From Rhodoferax sp. (GTDB lineage: Bacteria > Pseudomonadota > Gammaproteobacteria > Burkholderiales > Burkholderiaceae_C), in assembly GCF_023701345.1 (NCBI RefSeq), contig NZ_JAMPXE010000022.1, positions 1 to 33,358 on the forward strand: a stretch of DNA of 33,358 nucleotides, written 5' to 3'. Below, piece after piece: positions 24,220-32,327 of the stretch. The notes beneath the pieces are model-generated. The model had not been told where the DNA came from. It did no database searches and was given only the letters and a program-made list of their open reading frames with translations. The translations under genes and the position numbers were made by a program. Numbering within the stretch: the stretch's first letter is position 1; every line of letters starts with the position of its first letter.

Positions 24220-26028
24220 GTGGCCAAATCTCCAATCCAGGATTACCTTCAGGCTTTACACGCCCGTTTCAGTGGCTTGACGTCTGGCAGGGTGGCTGAT
24301 TACATTCCAGAACTGAGTCTGGCTGACCCCGGGTGGTTTGGCATTTGCATCGCCACCCAGGATGGTCATGTCTATGAGGTGGGCGACTGCAGCCAGCCCT
24401 TCACCATCCAGTCCGTCTCCAAACCCCTGACTTACGGGCGGGCGCTTGAACAGCATGGCGAAGCCGCGGTGCTTGAAAAAATCGGCGTCGAACCTTCAGG
24501 CGACGCTTTCAATGCCATCAGCCTGCACCCCCAAAGCGGCACGCCGCTCAATCCACTCATCAATGCAGGTGCCATTGCCGCCTGCGGCCTGGTTCCTGGC
24601 GACAGCATGGAGGACAAGACCGCGACCATACTGGAAACCTTCTCCCGTTACGCCGGCCGCCAGCTTGACATTGACCACAAGGTTTATGAGTCAGAAAGTG
24701 AAACCGGGCACCGCAATCGCGCCATCGGCTGGATGCTGCGCAATTTCTCGGTTATTGAAGATGATCCCACGGCCACCCTGGAAACCTACTTTCAGCAGTG
24801 CTCGATCCGCGTCACCTGTCGCGATCTGGCCATCATGGGCGCCACCCTCGCCAACGGCGGCGTCAACCCGATCACAGGCCAACGCGCCATCCCTGAGAAA
24901 TACGTTGCCAACGTCCTTTCCGTGATGGCCACCTGCGGCATGTACGACGCCTCGGGCGACTGGCTTTACCGTACCGGACTGCCCGCCAAGAGCGGTGTCG
25001 GCGGCGGCATCATGGCGGTGCAGCCGGGTCGCCTCGGGATTGCCGTCTTCTCGCCCAGACTCGACCAACAGGGCAACAGCGTTCGCGGGCTCGCCGTCTG
25101 CCATGCCTTGACGGCCGATCTGGGCCTGCACATGTTTGATGCATCGCAGCGTGCCATCCCGGCCATCCGCAGGGCCACCACCCGACGCTCGGTCAAATCC
25201 AACCAGCGCCGTGCTCAACAGGCCAATGACTACCTCTTGAGCGTCGGCAAAAGATTGCGCGTTTTCCATCTTCATGGTGCCCTGACCTTCGCCTCCATTG
25301 AGTCGGTTGTCCGAACCCTGACGCTGGAATCAGCCAGCACCAACGTTTTCATCGTCAACCTCAAACTGGTGCAGGGGATTGACCGCGCGGCAGCGAATTT
25401 TCTGGCTGGCATACGGGCCGAGCTATCGGGTCTTGGCAAAGAATTGATCTTTACCGAGGCAGGTGCCTGCTGGCAACCCCTGATTGGCGCGGGTGTTGAC
25501 CGCGAGGCTTTTTTTTCTGATGATGATTTTGCGCTGGAGTATGGAGAAAACCGGATTCTTGCCAACCGTTTTCCGAATCCTGCCGGGAGCAGCCAGACCT
25601 CTTTGGCTGAATGTGATCTGTTTCTCGGACTCAGCACACAAGAGTTGGCATGGGTCGATCAGTTGCTGGCCTCCCGAACGTACGCACAAGGTCAAACCAT
25701 CATCACCGCTGGCCAGGCCTCGAACGAACTGTTTGTCTTGACGGCAGGCGCCGCCATGGTCAGCATCTCAACCCAGGACGGTATCGCCCGACTCGACGCC
25801 TTCTCATCGGGCGCGACCTTTGGCGAGGTGGCTTTTCTGGACCGTTCACCGCGTTCGGCCAACGTCACGGCGCTCAGCCCGGTGGCGTGCCGCGTGCTGA
25901 GTCGCGAAGCCTTTGACCAGCTCGATACCCAGTCGCCCACGATCAAGATTCGCCTGCTCAGCAACCTGGCCGGCAGGCTGACCAGCATGCTGCGCCAGAA
26001 TGGCCGTGAACTCGCAGCCCTGAAATAA
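24220..26028 (+). CDS. glsA: Glutaminase A fused to STAS and cyclic-nucleotide-binding domains
   Basis: A 602-residue three-domain protein. Residues 1-305 are a serine-dependent glutaminase hydrolysing glutamine to glutamate and ammonia. The catalytic Ser65-x-x-Lys68 lies in FTIQSVSKPLTY; TPLNPLINAGAI (Asn115) and TGLPAKSGVGGGIMAV are further hallmarks. Residues about 345-430 form a STAS domain (LRVFHLHGALTFASIESVV, FIVNLKLVQGIDRAAANFLAGI). Its usual D-S-S-G phosphosite reads D388-R-A-A, so a SpoIIAA-style phosphoswitch is unlikely. Residues about 465-590 are a cNMP-binding domain. Its phosphate-binding cassette is FGEVAFLDRSPRSA with Glu536, Arg545 and Ser546, the set used by CRP-type cAMP binders. 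The start is GTG without a good Shine-Dalgarno sequence; no closer start exists. I infer that glutaminase activity is gated by a cyclic nucleotide. Confidence 0.9.
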   Translation: MAKSPIQDYLQALHARFSGLTSGRVADYIPELSLADPGWFGICIATQDGHVYEVGDCSQPFTIQSVSKPLTYGRALEQHGEAAVLEKIGVEPSGDAFNAISLHPQSGTPLNPLINAGAIAACGLVPGDSMEDKTATILETFSRYAGRQLDIDHKVYESESETGHRNRAIGWMLRNFSVIEDDPTATLETYFQQCSIRVTCRDLAIMGATLANGGVNPITGQRAIPEKYVANVLSVMATCGMYDASGDWLYRTGLPAKSGVGGGIMAVQPGRLGIAVFSPRLDQQGNSVRGLAVCHALTADLGLHMFDASQRAIPAIRRATTRRSVKSNQRRAQQANDYLLSVGKRLRVFHLHGALTFASIESVVRTLTLESASTNVFIVNLKLVQGIDRAAANFLAGIRAELSGLGKELIFTEAGACWQPLIGAGVDREAFFSDDDFALEYGENRILANRFPNPAGSSQTSLAECDLFLGLSTQELAWVDQLLASRTYAQGQTIITAGQASNELFVLTAGAAMVSISTQDGIARLDAFSSGATFGEVAFLDRSPRSANVTALSPVACRVLSREAFDQLDTQSPTIKIRLLSNLAGRLTSMLRQNGRELAALK

Positions 26029-26039
26029 CACGCATTCAT

Positions 26040-26088
26040 GTTCAAATGCCTTCACCTTGAACGGTACATCTACTGTTCGGTGTGAACA
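26040..26088. promoter_or_regulatory. Cluster of four GTTC/GAAC half-sites upstream of the HD-like gene
   Basis: Two inverted repeats lie in the 75-base gap. GTTCAA (26040-26045) pairs with TTGAAC (26057-26062) across 11 bases. TGTTC (26074-26078) pairs with GAACA (26084-26088) across 5 bases. The shared half-site and the position before the GTG suggest an operator or a leader structure. It is not a known site that I can name. Confidence 0.35.
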
Positions 26089-26103
26089 TAGGAGCTGTTT
26101 GAC

Positions 26104-27477
26104 GTGCCGATCGATACGGTCCATCGCATGAATGACTGGTTTGACCATGCCTTCCAGGGCTTGTCAGTGCATGTGCCCCCTGCCGAAGTACAGACAATGG
26201 CCATGCTGGTGCACCAGTGCATGGAAGAAAAAACGCGGACTTACCACACCGCTTTTCATGTTCTTGGCTTGTGCGAAGGCATGCAACCGATCCAGGTGCT
26301 GGCTGCACTTTTTCATGACGTGGTGTTTTACCAGGCTGACGGGGGGATCCCGGCTTGCGTGTCCACCTTGCTGGAGGATGTGGCGCGACCTGAAGCAAGG
26401 TTCTTGCGGCTGCTGGAAATTGCGCCCGATGACCGGGCGATTGCCCTCTGTGTTGATATTTTTGGTTTTCATCCAGGACAATGCCTGTCGCCGCGCAATG
26501 GCATGAATGAATTTCTGAGTGCCGTGGTCGCCGCTCGGCTGCTGCAAGCGCATTTGAGCGATGCGCAGTTGATGGCCGTGGTGGCCTGCATTGAATTGAC
26601 CATCCCTTTTCGCGCACCCGATGCGAAGGGCAACACCGCAGCGCAAAGGCTGGCCCAGCGTGTTCAGGCACGTTGTATCAGCCTGGCACCCGCCCTGTTT
26701 GACAAGGACCGGCCAGGCGCTGCATTTGTCAAGACCACAGTGACAAACGCGGTGGACCTCGCCAATCGGGACGTGACCGGCTTCATCGAGGCAGCCCCCG
26801 AGTACTGCTTGATCAACTCCATGTTGCTGGTCGAAGAATCCATGATGCCGCGGGCCGCTTCTTGCGAAAAGTCCCTGCTGGCATACCGCAAGGCGCTGCT
26901 GGCCATGGACATTTTCTTAAGTCAGCTCAACCCGGCCTGGGTAGGTCAAAGCTATGAGGACCACCCCACCGCCGAAGCCGTCACACAGATGCAGATGACG
27001 GCCCGACAAAACATTGCGTTTGTACGTGACTACCTGGCGACCGTGCTGAGCACTGTGGCCATCATTGAGGCGTTGACGCGAAGCACGGGCACCGTCTGGC
27101 CCATGGCCCTGTTTCTCGACAGCATGCGCTGCGCAGAGGGTGGTCCGTTTCCAGCCCCCCCTAACAAACCCATCCTCCATGCCGATTTGCGCCAGTTGCT
27201 CAGACACGGACTTGCACCTGAGGGGAATCCCGGTCTGGGCGCATTGCCTCTCACCGCCGACATCTATGGTTTCCTCGGTCAGGTGGCCACCCAGCAAGTC
27301 CGGCAACAGGCGAAGCAGATGTTTGATGGCATTTTGACGCCGCTTGCATTTTTGCAAATGCTGGACTGCAACATGGTCAGCGCCATCATCCGCAACATGG
27401 CAAAAATTGACACGCCACACCGGGAACAACTTTTGGCTCTGGAACACAAGCTGAATGCCGTCAGCATGCCTATTTAG
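26104..27477 (+). CDS. Uncharacterised protein with HD-hydrolase-like N-terminal signature
   Basis: I do not recognise this 457-residue protein as a named family. The N-terminal part has TRTYHTAFHVLGLCEGMQPIQVLAALFHDVVFY, with His48, His52 and the His71-Asp72 pair. This resembles the metal-binding H...HD pattern of predicted metal-dependent HD phosphohydrolases (YHNxxH...FHD). A further part, VVACIELTIPFRAPDAKG near 160-177, could supply later metal ligands. The C-terminal 200 residues are helical and unfamiliar. No signal peptide or transmembrane helix is seen. The start is GTG with GGAG 9 bases upstream; ATG at 26128 lacks a ribosome site. It follows the glutaminase fusion by 75 bases on the same strand and may be cotranscribed. 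A phosphohydrolase or phosphodiesterase role is possible but unproven. Confidence 0.6.
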   Translation: MPIDTVHRMNDWFDHAFQGLSVHVPPAEVQTMAMLVHQCMEEKTRTYHTAFHVLGLCEGMQPIQVLAALFHDVVFYQADGGIPACVSTLLEDVARPEARFLRLLEIAPDDRAIALCVDIFGFHPGQCLSPRNGMNEFLSAVVAARLLQAHLSDAQLMAVVACIELTIPFRAPDAKGNTAAQRLAQRVQARCISLAPALFDKDRPGAAFVKTTVTNAVDLANRDVTGFIEAAPEYCLINSMLLVEESMMPRAASCEKSLLAYRKALLAMDIFLSQLNPAWVGQSYEDHPTAEAVTQMQMTARQNIAFVRDYLATVLSTVAIIEALTRSTGTVWPMALFLDSMRCAEGGPFPAPPNKPILHADLRQLLRHGLAPEGNPGLGALPLTADIYGFLGQVATQQVRQQAKQMFDGILTPLAFLQMLDCNMVSAIIRNMAKIDTPHREQLLALEHKLNAVSMPI

Positions 27478-27561
27478 GCCCAGGGACATTACACGGCCAG
27501 CGTCAGCATTGACCGTCTTGCCAGATTACTTTTGAGATGAATCCGCCTTTGTTAAATTTTT

Positions 27562-27590
27562 TTGTAAAAAAGTGTGTTTATTGTTATAAG
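27562..27590 (+). promoter_or_regulatory. Strong sigma-70-type promoter for fecR - tolC-ompA
   Basis: TTGTAA (27562-27567), a 17-base spacer and TATAAG (27585-27590) make a good promoter in a sharply AT-rich tract. A start site near 27597 would give a leader of about 20 bases carrying the ribosome site AGGAAGAG before the fecR ATG. The composition stands out from the GC-rich surroundings. Confidence 0.65.
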
Positions 27591-27615
27591 TACGTTCTTA
27601 AAGGAAGAGATAAAA

Positions 27616-28089
27616 ATGAAAACCACCATCCACCACTATCTGACTGCAGGCGTCTTGTTCATACTCACAGGGACCATGCAGCTGTCACATGCCCAGGCCG
27701 AGAAAGTCGGAACGGTCAAAACCGTGAGCGGAGACGCCTGGGTCATTACGGGCGGGCAAAGCGTCAAGGCCCAGGTTGGCACCAACGTCCTCCTCGGAAG
27801 CCAACTCAAGACCGCCAAGGCCGCCAGCATGGGTGTGACCTTCAAGGACAACACCTTGATGTCGTTTGGGCCCGACACTGAATTGACGGTGGATGAATAC
27901 CTGTTTGCACCGGCACAAGGCCAGTTCAAACTGGGGGCCAGGCTGGACAAGGGCAGCCTGAACTACCTCTCCGGTGTGATCGCCAAGCTCAAACCTGACG
28001 CGGTCTCGGTCAAAACGCCCACCGGGACCATTGGTGTGCGGGGCACGCAATTCCTGGTCAACGTGCAAGCACCTGCATCGAGCCATTGA
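27616..28089 (+). CDS. Periplasmic FecR-domain protein
   Basis: The 157-residue precursor starts MKTTIHHYLTAGVLFILTGTMQLSHAQA, a signal peptide cleaved about residue 28. The mature part is a single FecR domain: VGTVKTVSGDAWVITGGQSVKAQVGTNVLLGSQLKTAKAASMGVTFKDNTLMSFGPDTELTVDEYLF, then GSLNYLSGVIAKLKPDAVSVKTPTGTIGVRGTQFLVNV. Unlike the FecR of iron-citrate signalling, there is no cytoplasmic anti-sigma part and no transmembrane anchor after the signal peptide, and no sigma factor is adjacent. Secreted FecR proteins of this type commonly sit beside CHASE2 cyclases, as here (cyclase convergent, 2 kb away). An upstream ATG at 27574 lies between the -35 and -10 boxes and is rejected. The start has a clear AGGAAGAG ribosome site. 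The tolC-ompA gene follows after 37 bases. Confidence 0.88.
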   Translation: MKTTIHHYLTAGVLFILTGTMQLSHAQAEKVGTVKTVSGDAWVITGGQSVKAQVGTNVLLGSQLKTAKAASMGVTFKDNTLMSFGPDTELTVDEYLFAPAQGQFKLGARLDKGSLNYLSGVIAKLKPDAVSVKTPTGTIGVRGTQFLVNVQAPASSH

Positions 28090-28126
28090 TTTCTCACCCA
28101 TCAAACTATTATTTTCAGGGGCTCGC

Positions 28127-30082
28127 ATGACATCAAATACAAAATTGACAGGCCTGATGCTGGCCCTGGTGACCGCTTGGGGCGCCCAGGCACAAGCCCT
28201 GCCAGAAACACTCGTGCAGGCAGCGCGCCAGGCGGTACTGACCAACCCTGATGTACAGGCGCGCTGGAATGGGTTCAAGGCTGCCGGCAACGAACAGGAC
28301 ATCACACGCGCAGGTTTTCTGCCCCGGCTTGATGTACAAGCTTCGGCAGGCAGAGAAAGTCGCAAAACCCCATCCACCGATTACGGCAAATACAACGCCA
28401 AATCGTCCGGGATCACGCTGAACCAGATGCTGTTTGACGGCATGTTTACCGCCAGCGAGGCAAAACGCCTCGGCTATGCCAAACTGACGCGTTACTACGA
28501 ACTGGCCGAAATTTCCGAGACCACCGCCATGGAGGCAGTTCGCGCCTACATTGACGTGACACGCTACCGCGAACTGGTCGATGCCGCCACGCAAAATTAC
28601 GTCGAGCACAAACAGGCGGCACAACTGGTCGAAGAGCGCGCCTCCTCCGGCGTGAGCCGCGGCGCCGATGTCGAGCAGGCCAACGGCCGCCTGGCGCTGG
28701 CGGAATCCAGCCTGCTGACCGAGCTGACCAGCCTGCATGACGCCAGTGCGCGCTACCTGCGGGTCATCGGAGAAAAGCCCCCGGCCAGTCTGCCGGGCCT
28801 GCCCGAACCTTTCACGCTGGGCAAGATGCCCAGTTCCACTGACGCCTTGCTGCAGGAGGGGTTGCCAGCCAGTCCGACCCTGAACGCCGCTTTGGAAAAC
28901 GCCCGCGCCTACCAACAGGCGCGTGCATCGCGGCAAGCCGCCTTCATGCCGCGACTGGACTTTCGCGCCTATCAAAACCGCGACAAGAATCTGGATGGCA
29001 TCGCGGGCAATACCAAAGTCAGTGGCATGGAACTGGCGCTGAACTACAACCTTTACCGTGGTGGTGCCGACGGCGCCAGAAAAAACCAGGCAGCAGACCA
29101 ACAAGCGCAGGCGCGCGACCTGCAGGACAAAGCCTGCCGCGATGTACGCCAGACCCTGACCATTGCCTACAGTGATGTGCTCCGCCTGAACGAGCAGTTG
29201 CGCTACATGGACCAGCACCGCCTGTCGACAGAAAAATCACGCGAGGCCTATCGCCAGCAGTTTGACATCGGCCAGCGTACCTTGCTGGATGTGCTGGACA
29301 GCCAAAGCGAATATTTTGAGGCCACCCGCTCCTACATCAACGCCCGTCACAACCAGGCTGCTGCGCAGGCGCGCACACTGGCTGGCATGGGCCAACTGGT
29401 GACGGCACTGGGGGCGAAACGCGCCGACGTGCCTGCAGCAGAAGCGGCCGGGCAGGACCGCAGCCGCATGGACACAACGGACTTATGCGCATTTGAAGTG
29501 ACCGAGGTGGACAGTGTCGACGCCATCAAGGCCAGGTTTACAACGCCAACTGCCTCAGCCGGTTCCTACGTTGTGTTGATCCCGAGTCCTGACGGCAGCA
29601 TTGGACGGATCACCGTGCAAAGCAAACAGGGCGAGCAGGTGCTGATCCAATCGGGGCAGGCTGTGCCCCTGGCTGGCGGCGCAAGCTTTGAGGTGGACAA
29701 GAAAAAAATGCAGCAGGATTTTGGCGCGGCAATGGCTGCCCGGCCGCCAGTTCCTGAACAGTTTGTGCTGTACTTCCTCCGGGGTGGTACGCGACTCACC
29801 CAAGAGTCTCAGGCCTTGTTGCCCAAAATGCTGGCGCGCGCCAAAGAACGCAAAATGCTCGATGTCTGGCTGGTGGGTCACACCGACACCGTTGGCGAGC
29901 CAAACCGCAACCATGCACTGGGGCTCAAACGCGCACAGACCATTGCCAGACAGTTTCAAAAACTGGGTTTGAAAGATATCGCCATGACCATCGAATCTTA
30001 TGGCGAGCGCAGCCCGCAGGTTGCAACCCCGGACGAAACCAACGAGCCGCGCAACCGTCGTGGTGAAGTGACTTTGCGTTAA
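28127..30082 (+). CDS. TolC-family outer-membrane channel fused to an OmpA peptidoglycan-binding domain
   Basis: A 651-residue chimera. After a signal peptide (MTSNTKLTGLMLALVTAWGAQAQA), residues about 25-430 are a TolC/LapE-like type I secretion outer-membrane protein. It shows both internal repeats (LTNPDVQARWNGFKAAGNEQDITRAGFLPRLDVQASAG and ASPTLNAALENARAYQQARASRQAAFMPRLDFRAYQNRD), YNLYRGGADGARKNQA, and FDIGQRTLLDVLDSQSEYFEATRSYINARHN. Residues about 455-651 hold an OmpA-associated region and an OmpA C-terminal domain: LYFLRGGTRLTQESQALLPKML, then VGHTDTVGEPNRNHALGLKRAQ. Asp587 and Arg602 have the 15-residue spacing of the OmpA diaminopimelate-binding pair. The frame is continuous with no stop or frameshift. 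The ribosome site AGGGG precedes the ATG at 28127; the longer frame overlaps fecR. No inner-membrane T1SS ABC transporter or adaptor gene is adjacent, so the exported substrate is unknown. Confidence 0.9.
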   Translation: MTSNTKLTGLMLALVTAWGAQAQALPETLVQAARQAVLTNPDVQARWNGFKAAGNEQDITRAGFLPRLDVQASAGRESRKTPSTDYGKYNAKSSGITLNQMLFDGMFTASEAKRLGYAKLTRYYELAEISETTAMEAVRAYIDVTRYRELVDAATQNYVEHKQAAQLVEERASSGVSRGADVEQANGRLALAESSLLTELTSLHDASARYLRVIGEKPPASLPGLPEPFTLGKMPSSTDALLQEGLPASPTLNAALENARAYQQARASRQAAFMPRLDFRAYQNRDKNLDGIAGNTKVSGMELALNYNLYRGGADGARKNQAADQQAQARDLQDKACRDVRQTLTIAYSDVLRLNEQLRYMDQHRLSTEKSREAYRQQFDIGQRTLLDVLDSQSEYFEATRSYINARHNQAAAQARTLAGMGQLVTALGAKRADVPAAEAAGQDRSRMDTTDLCAFEVTEVDSVDAIKARFTTPTASAGSYVVLIPSPDGSIGRITVQSKQGEQVLIQSGQAVPLAGGASFEVDKKKMQQDFGAAMAARPPVPEQFVLYFLRGGTRLTQESQALLPKMLARAKERKMLDVWLVGHTDTVGEPNRNHALGLKRAQTIARQFQKLGLKDIAMTIESYGERSPQVATPDETNEPRNRRGEVTLR

Positions 30083-30100
30083 CACCCCCCGGTGCGCTTG

Positions 30101-32245
30101 CTACTTCTCTGACATCACGATCAAATCGCCGGTCTGGTTCTCTTGCAGTCGCTGCAAGTGCAGCCGAACCAGCGGATCCTCGGGCCGCTCCCGGGCCAAC
30201 TGCTCAAACGCGACCCGGGCTGCCACCGGGTCTTGTGTGAGCAGCGCGTAAGCGGCTGCGTACTCTGGATCATCCAGCGGCGCGCCAGGAACTTCCAGTC
30301 CATTGTGAATAGGCTGAAACACCATCAATGGCTCCGTCTTGCCCTTGAGCACCAGGCGACCCACAGGACGGGTAACAACGCCGGTACAGCCTGACAAGGT
30401 GTTCTCGGAGACACAGATTCGCGTACCGAGATGCTTATTGACACTTTCCAGGCGCGACGCCGTGTTGATCGTATCCCCGAGGGCACGGTAGTCAAACATG
30501 TGCGAACCACCAAAATTGCCGACGATGACAGTTCCCGAATGCACCCCGATGCGGGTCTGGCCAAAAGCAAGTCCCTTGGCCCCCCTTATGTCATCCGCGT
30601 AACGCGAGGCAAAGCGCTGCATGGCAATCGCGCAACTCAAGGCACGCTGGCGGTGGTCGGGCTGCTGCACGGGCGCCGAAAACATGATCACCACGGCATC
30701 ACCAATGATGCGCTCCAGCGTGCCATTGAAGGAAAACGCAATACTGATCATTTGATCCAGGTAGGCATTCAGCAGCGCCACCACTTCGGCTGGATCGATC
30801 TTTTCCATCAAACTGGTAAAACCCGCCAGATCGGTAAAAATGAAGCTGCATTCCTGACGTTTTCCCCCCAGTTCAAGTTGATCCGGATGCTCAACAATGT
30901 AGGTCACCAGATTGGGCGACACGTAGCGCGAAAAGGCCTCACGAACAAAGCGCTGGCGGCGTTCGGTTGAAAGATGGTGCATGACACTGGACAGCGAAAA
31001 GGCTACAAAAATGCCCAGGGCAGGCGTGACCGGGTCGAGCAGCAAGCGGTGGTCGATAAAGGCCAACCAACCAGCCCAGATGACGCCACCGATCACCAGT
31101 AAGGTCACAAGGGCAGAGACCAGCGCGCCTGTCATCAGTGCCAGCGTGCCAAGCGCCAGACCACCAATGACGATGGTCAGGGCTTCGATCGAATTGGCCC
31201 AGGCCGGACGATAGAGATGACTGCCTGTGAGCACCTGTTCGAGCAACTGCGCATGGGCCTCAACCCCTGGCATGACACCGCCAAGCGGACTGAAGCGCAG
31301 ATCCATCAGGCCCTGGGCAGATGTGCCCACCAGCAGCAGGGATCCCTGTAATTCGGCATCCGGAATTTCTCCCGCCAGAATTTTCCAGGCCGGGATGGTG
31401 CGCTCCTTGACGGGTCCGGTAAAGTGAACCCAGGCCTCGCCCGCCGCAGTGGTCGGCACGACAAACTGGCCAATTTTCACCTCGGTCATGCCAACACCCG
31501 GGGTTTCTGAGGTGCGCAGCATGTAGTTTTGCGCCCCCTGCCCCACCCGCAAAACTTCCGCCACCAGCGATGGCACCAGGGTGTCGCCCAACCGCAACAG
31601 CAGCGGCACGCGGCGCACCACGCCATCGTTGTCAGGCACAAACGTCAACACGCCGTTACCTGCGGCGGCCGCACTCAACAACGGCAAGGACGGTACCGCC
31701 CGGCTGAAGGCATGGGCAAAGGGCAAGGCCGACTCACCCATGCTGACGTACCGGTACTTCTGGGCTGGCAAAGCCAGACCGGTGCCTTCGCGTTCAACCG
31801 AGAAACCCAGCACCACGCCGCCGGGTTCCAGCGCAGCTGCAAACAGATCATCATGGTCCGGCAGGCCGGCAATACTGTGCTGTGCTGAGGTGGGCAGGCT
31901 CCAGATATTGAGCATGGCCTTGGGCGAGGTCCGGTCGGGTTCGGCAAACAACACGTCAAAGCCAACCGCCGCCACCCCGGCCTTGCGCAAGCGTTCCACC
32001 AGCTCTGCAATCCTGCTGCGGGGCCAGGGCCATTGACCAACTTTGGTCAGACTTTCCTCATCGATGTCAATGATTCTTACCGGTACCGGCTGGTAGACAC
32101 GCGGGTGAACTCTTTGGTATTGATCAAACACCGCCTGACGCAAGGTTTGCATCAAGGGCGGATCAATCAGCAGAAGGGCGGCACCGATACCGACGGCCAA
32201 CAATGGCATCAGTATGCTCAAGCTCAAATGAAACCAACGACGCAT
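30101..32245 (-). CDS. CHASE2 sensor class III adenylate/guanylate cyclase
   Basis: A 714-residue inner-membrane signalling enzyme. One N-terminal helix (8-28) leads into a periplasmic CHASE2 sensor domain (about 30-345, with VRIIDIDEESLTKVGQWPWPRSRIAELVERL and VGFDVLFAEPD). Three membrane helices follow at about 352-420, then a linker and a class III cyclase domain at about 463-645. Metal-binding Asp472 (FIFTDLAGFTSL) and Asp516 (IIGDAVVIMF) and the transition-state pair Asn594/Arg598 (GDTINTASRLE) are present, so it should be active. By manual alignment the base-specifying positions read Arg512 and Arg587 instead of the usual Lys and Asp/Thr, leaving ATP versus GTP uncertain. A short TPR-like tail ends the protein. 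The ATG at 32245 has AAGGA 8 bases upstream, better than the ATGs further out. Convergent with tolC-ompA (18-base gap). Confidence 0.92.
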   Translation of the reverse strand: MRRWFHLSLSILMPLLAVGIGAALLLIDPPLMQTLRQAVFDQYQRVHPRVYQPVPVRIIDIDEESLTKVGQWPWPRSRIAELVERLRKAGVAAVGFDVLFAEPDRTSPKAMLNIWSLPTSAQHSIAGLPDHDDLFAAALEPGGVVLGFSVEREGTGLALPAQKYRYVSMGESALPFAHAFSRAVPSLPLLSAAAAGNGVLTFVPDNDGVVRRVPLLLRLGDTLVPSLVAEVLRVGQGAQNYMLRTSETPGVGMTEVKIGQFVVPTTAAGEAWVHFTGPVKERTIPAWKILAGEIPDAELQGSLLLVGTSAQGLMDLRFSPLGGVMPGVEAHAQLLEQVLTGSHLYRPAWANSIEALTIVIGGLALGTLALMTGALVSALVTLLVIGGVIWAGWLAFIDHRLLLDPVTPALGIFVAFSLSSVMHHLSTERRQRFVREAFSRYVSPNLVTYIVEHPDQLELGGKRQECSFIFTDLAGFTSLMEKIDPAEVVALLNAYLDQMISIAFSFNGTLERIIGDAVVIMFSAPVQQPDHRQRALSCAIAMQRFASRYADDIRGAKGLAFGQTRIGVHSGTVIVGNFGGSHMFDYRALGDTINTASRLESVNKHLGTRICVSENTLSGCTGVVTRPVGRLVLKGKTEPLMVFQPIHNGLEVPGAPLDDPEYAAAYALLTQDPVAARVAFEQLARERPEDPLVRLHLQRLQENQTGDLIVMSEK

Positions 32246-32327
32246 TGTGTGGTCCTTCATACGGCTGAAATAATGAACGCGGATCAATCGTTGTCATGCC
32301 GCTGATCTGTTTGAGATTCAGACAGAA

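Noticed and set aside
26042-26671. 209-codon minus-strand frame opposite the HD-like gene
   Set aside because: Arg/Pro/His-rich composition without domains. The plus-strand frame is longer, has a ribosome site and HD-like motifs.
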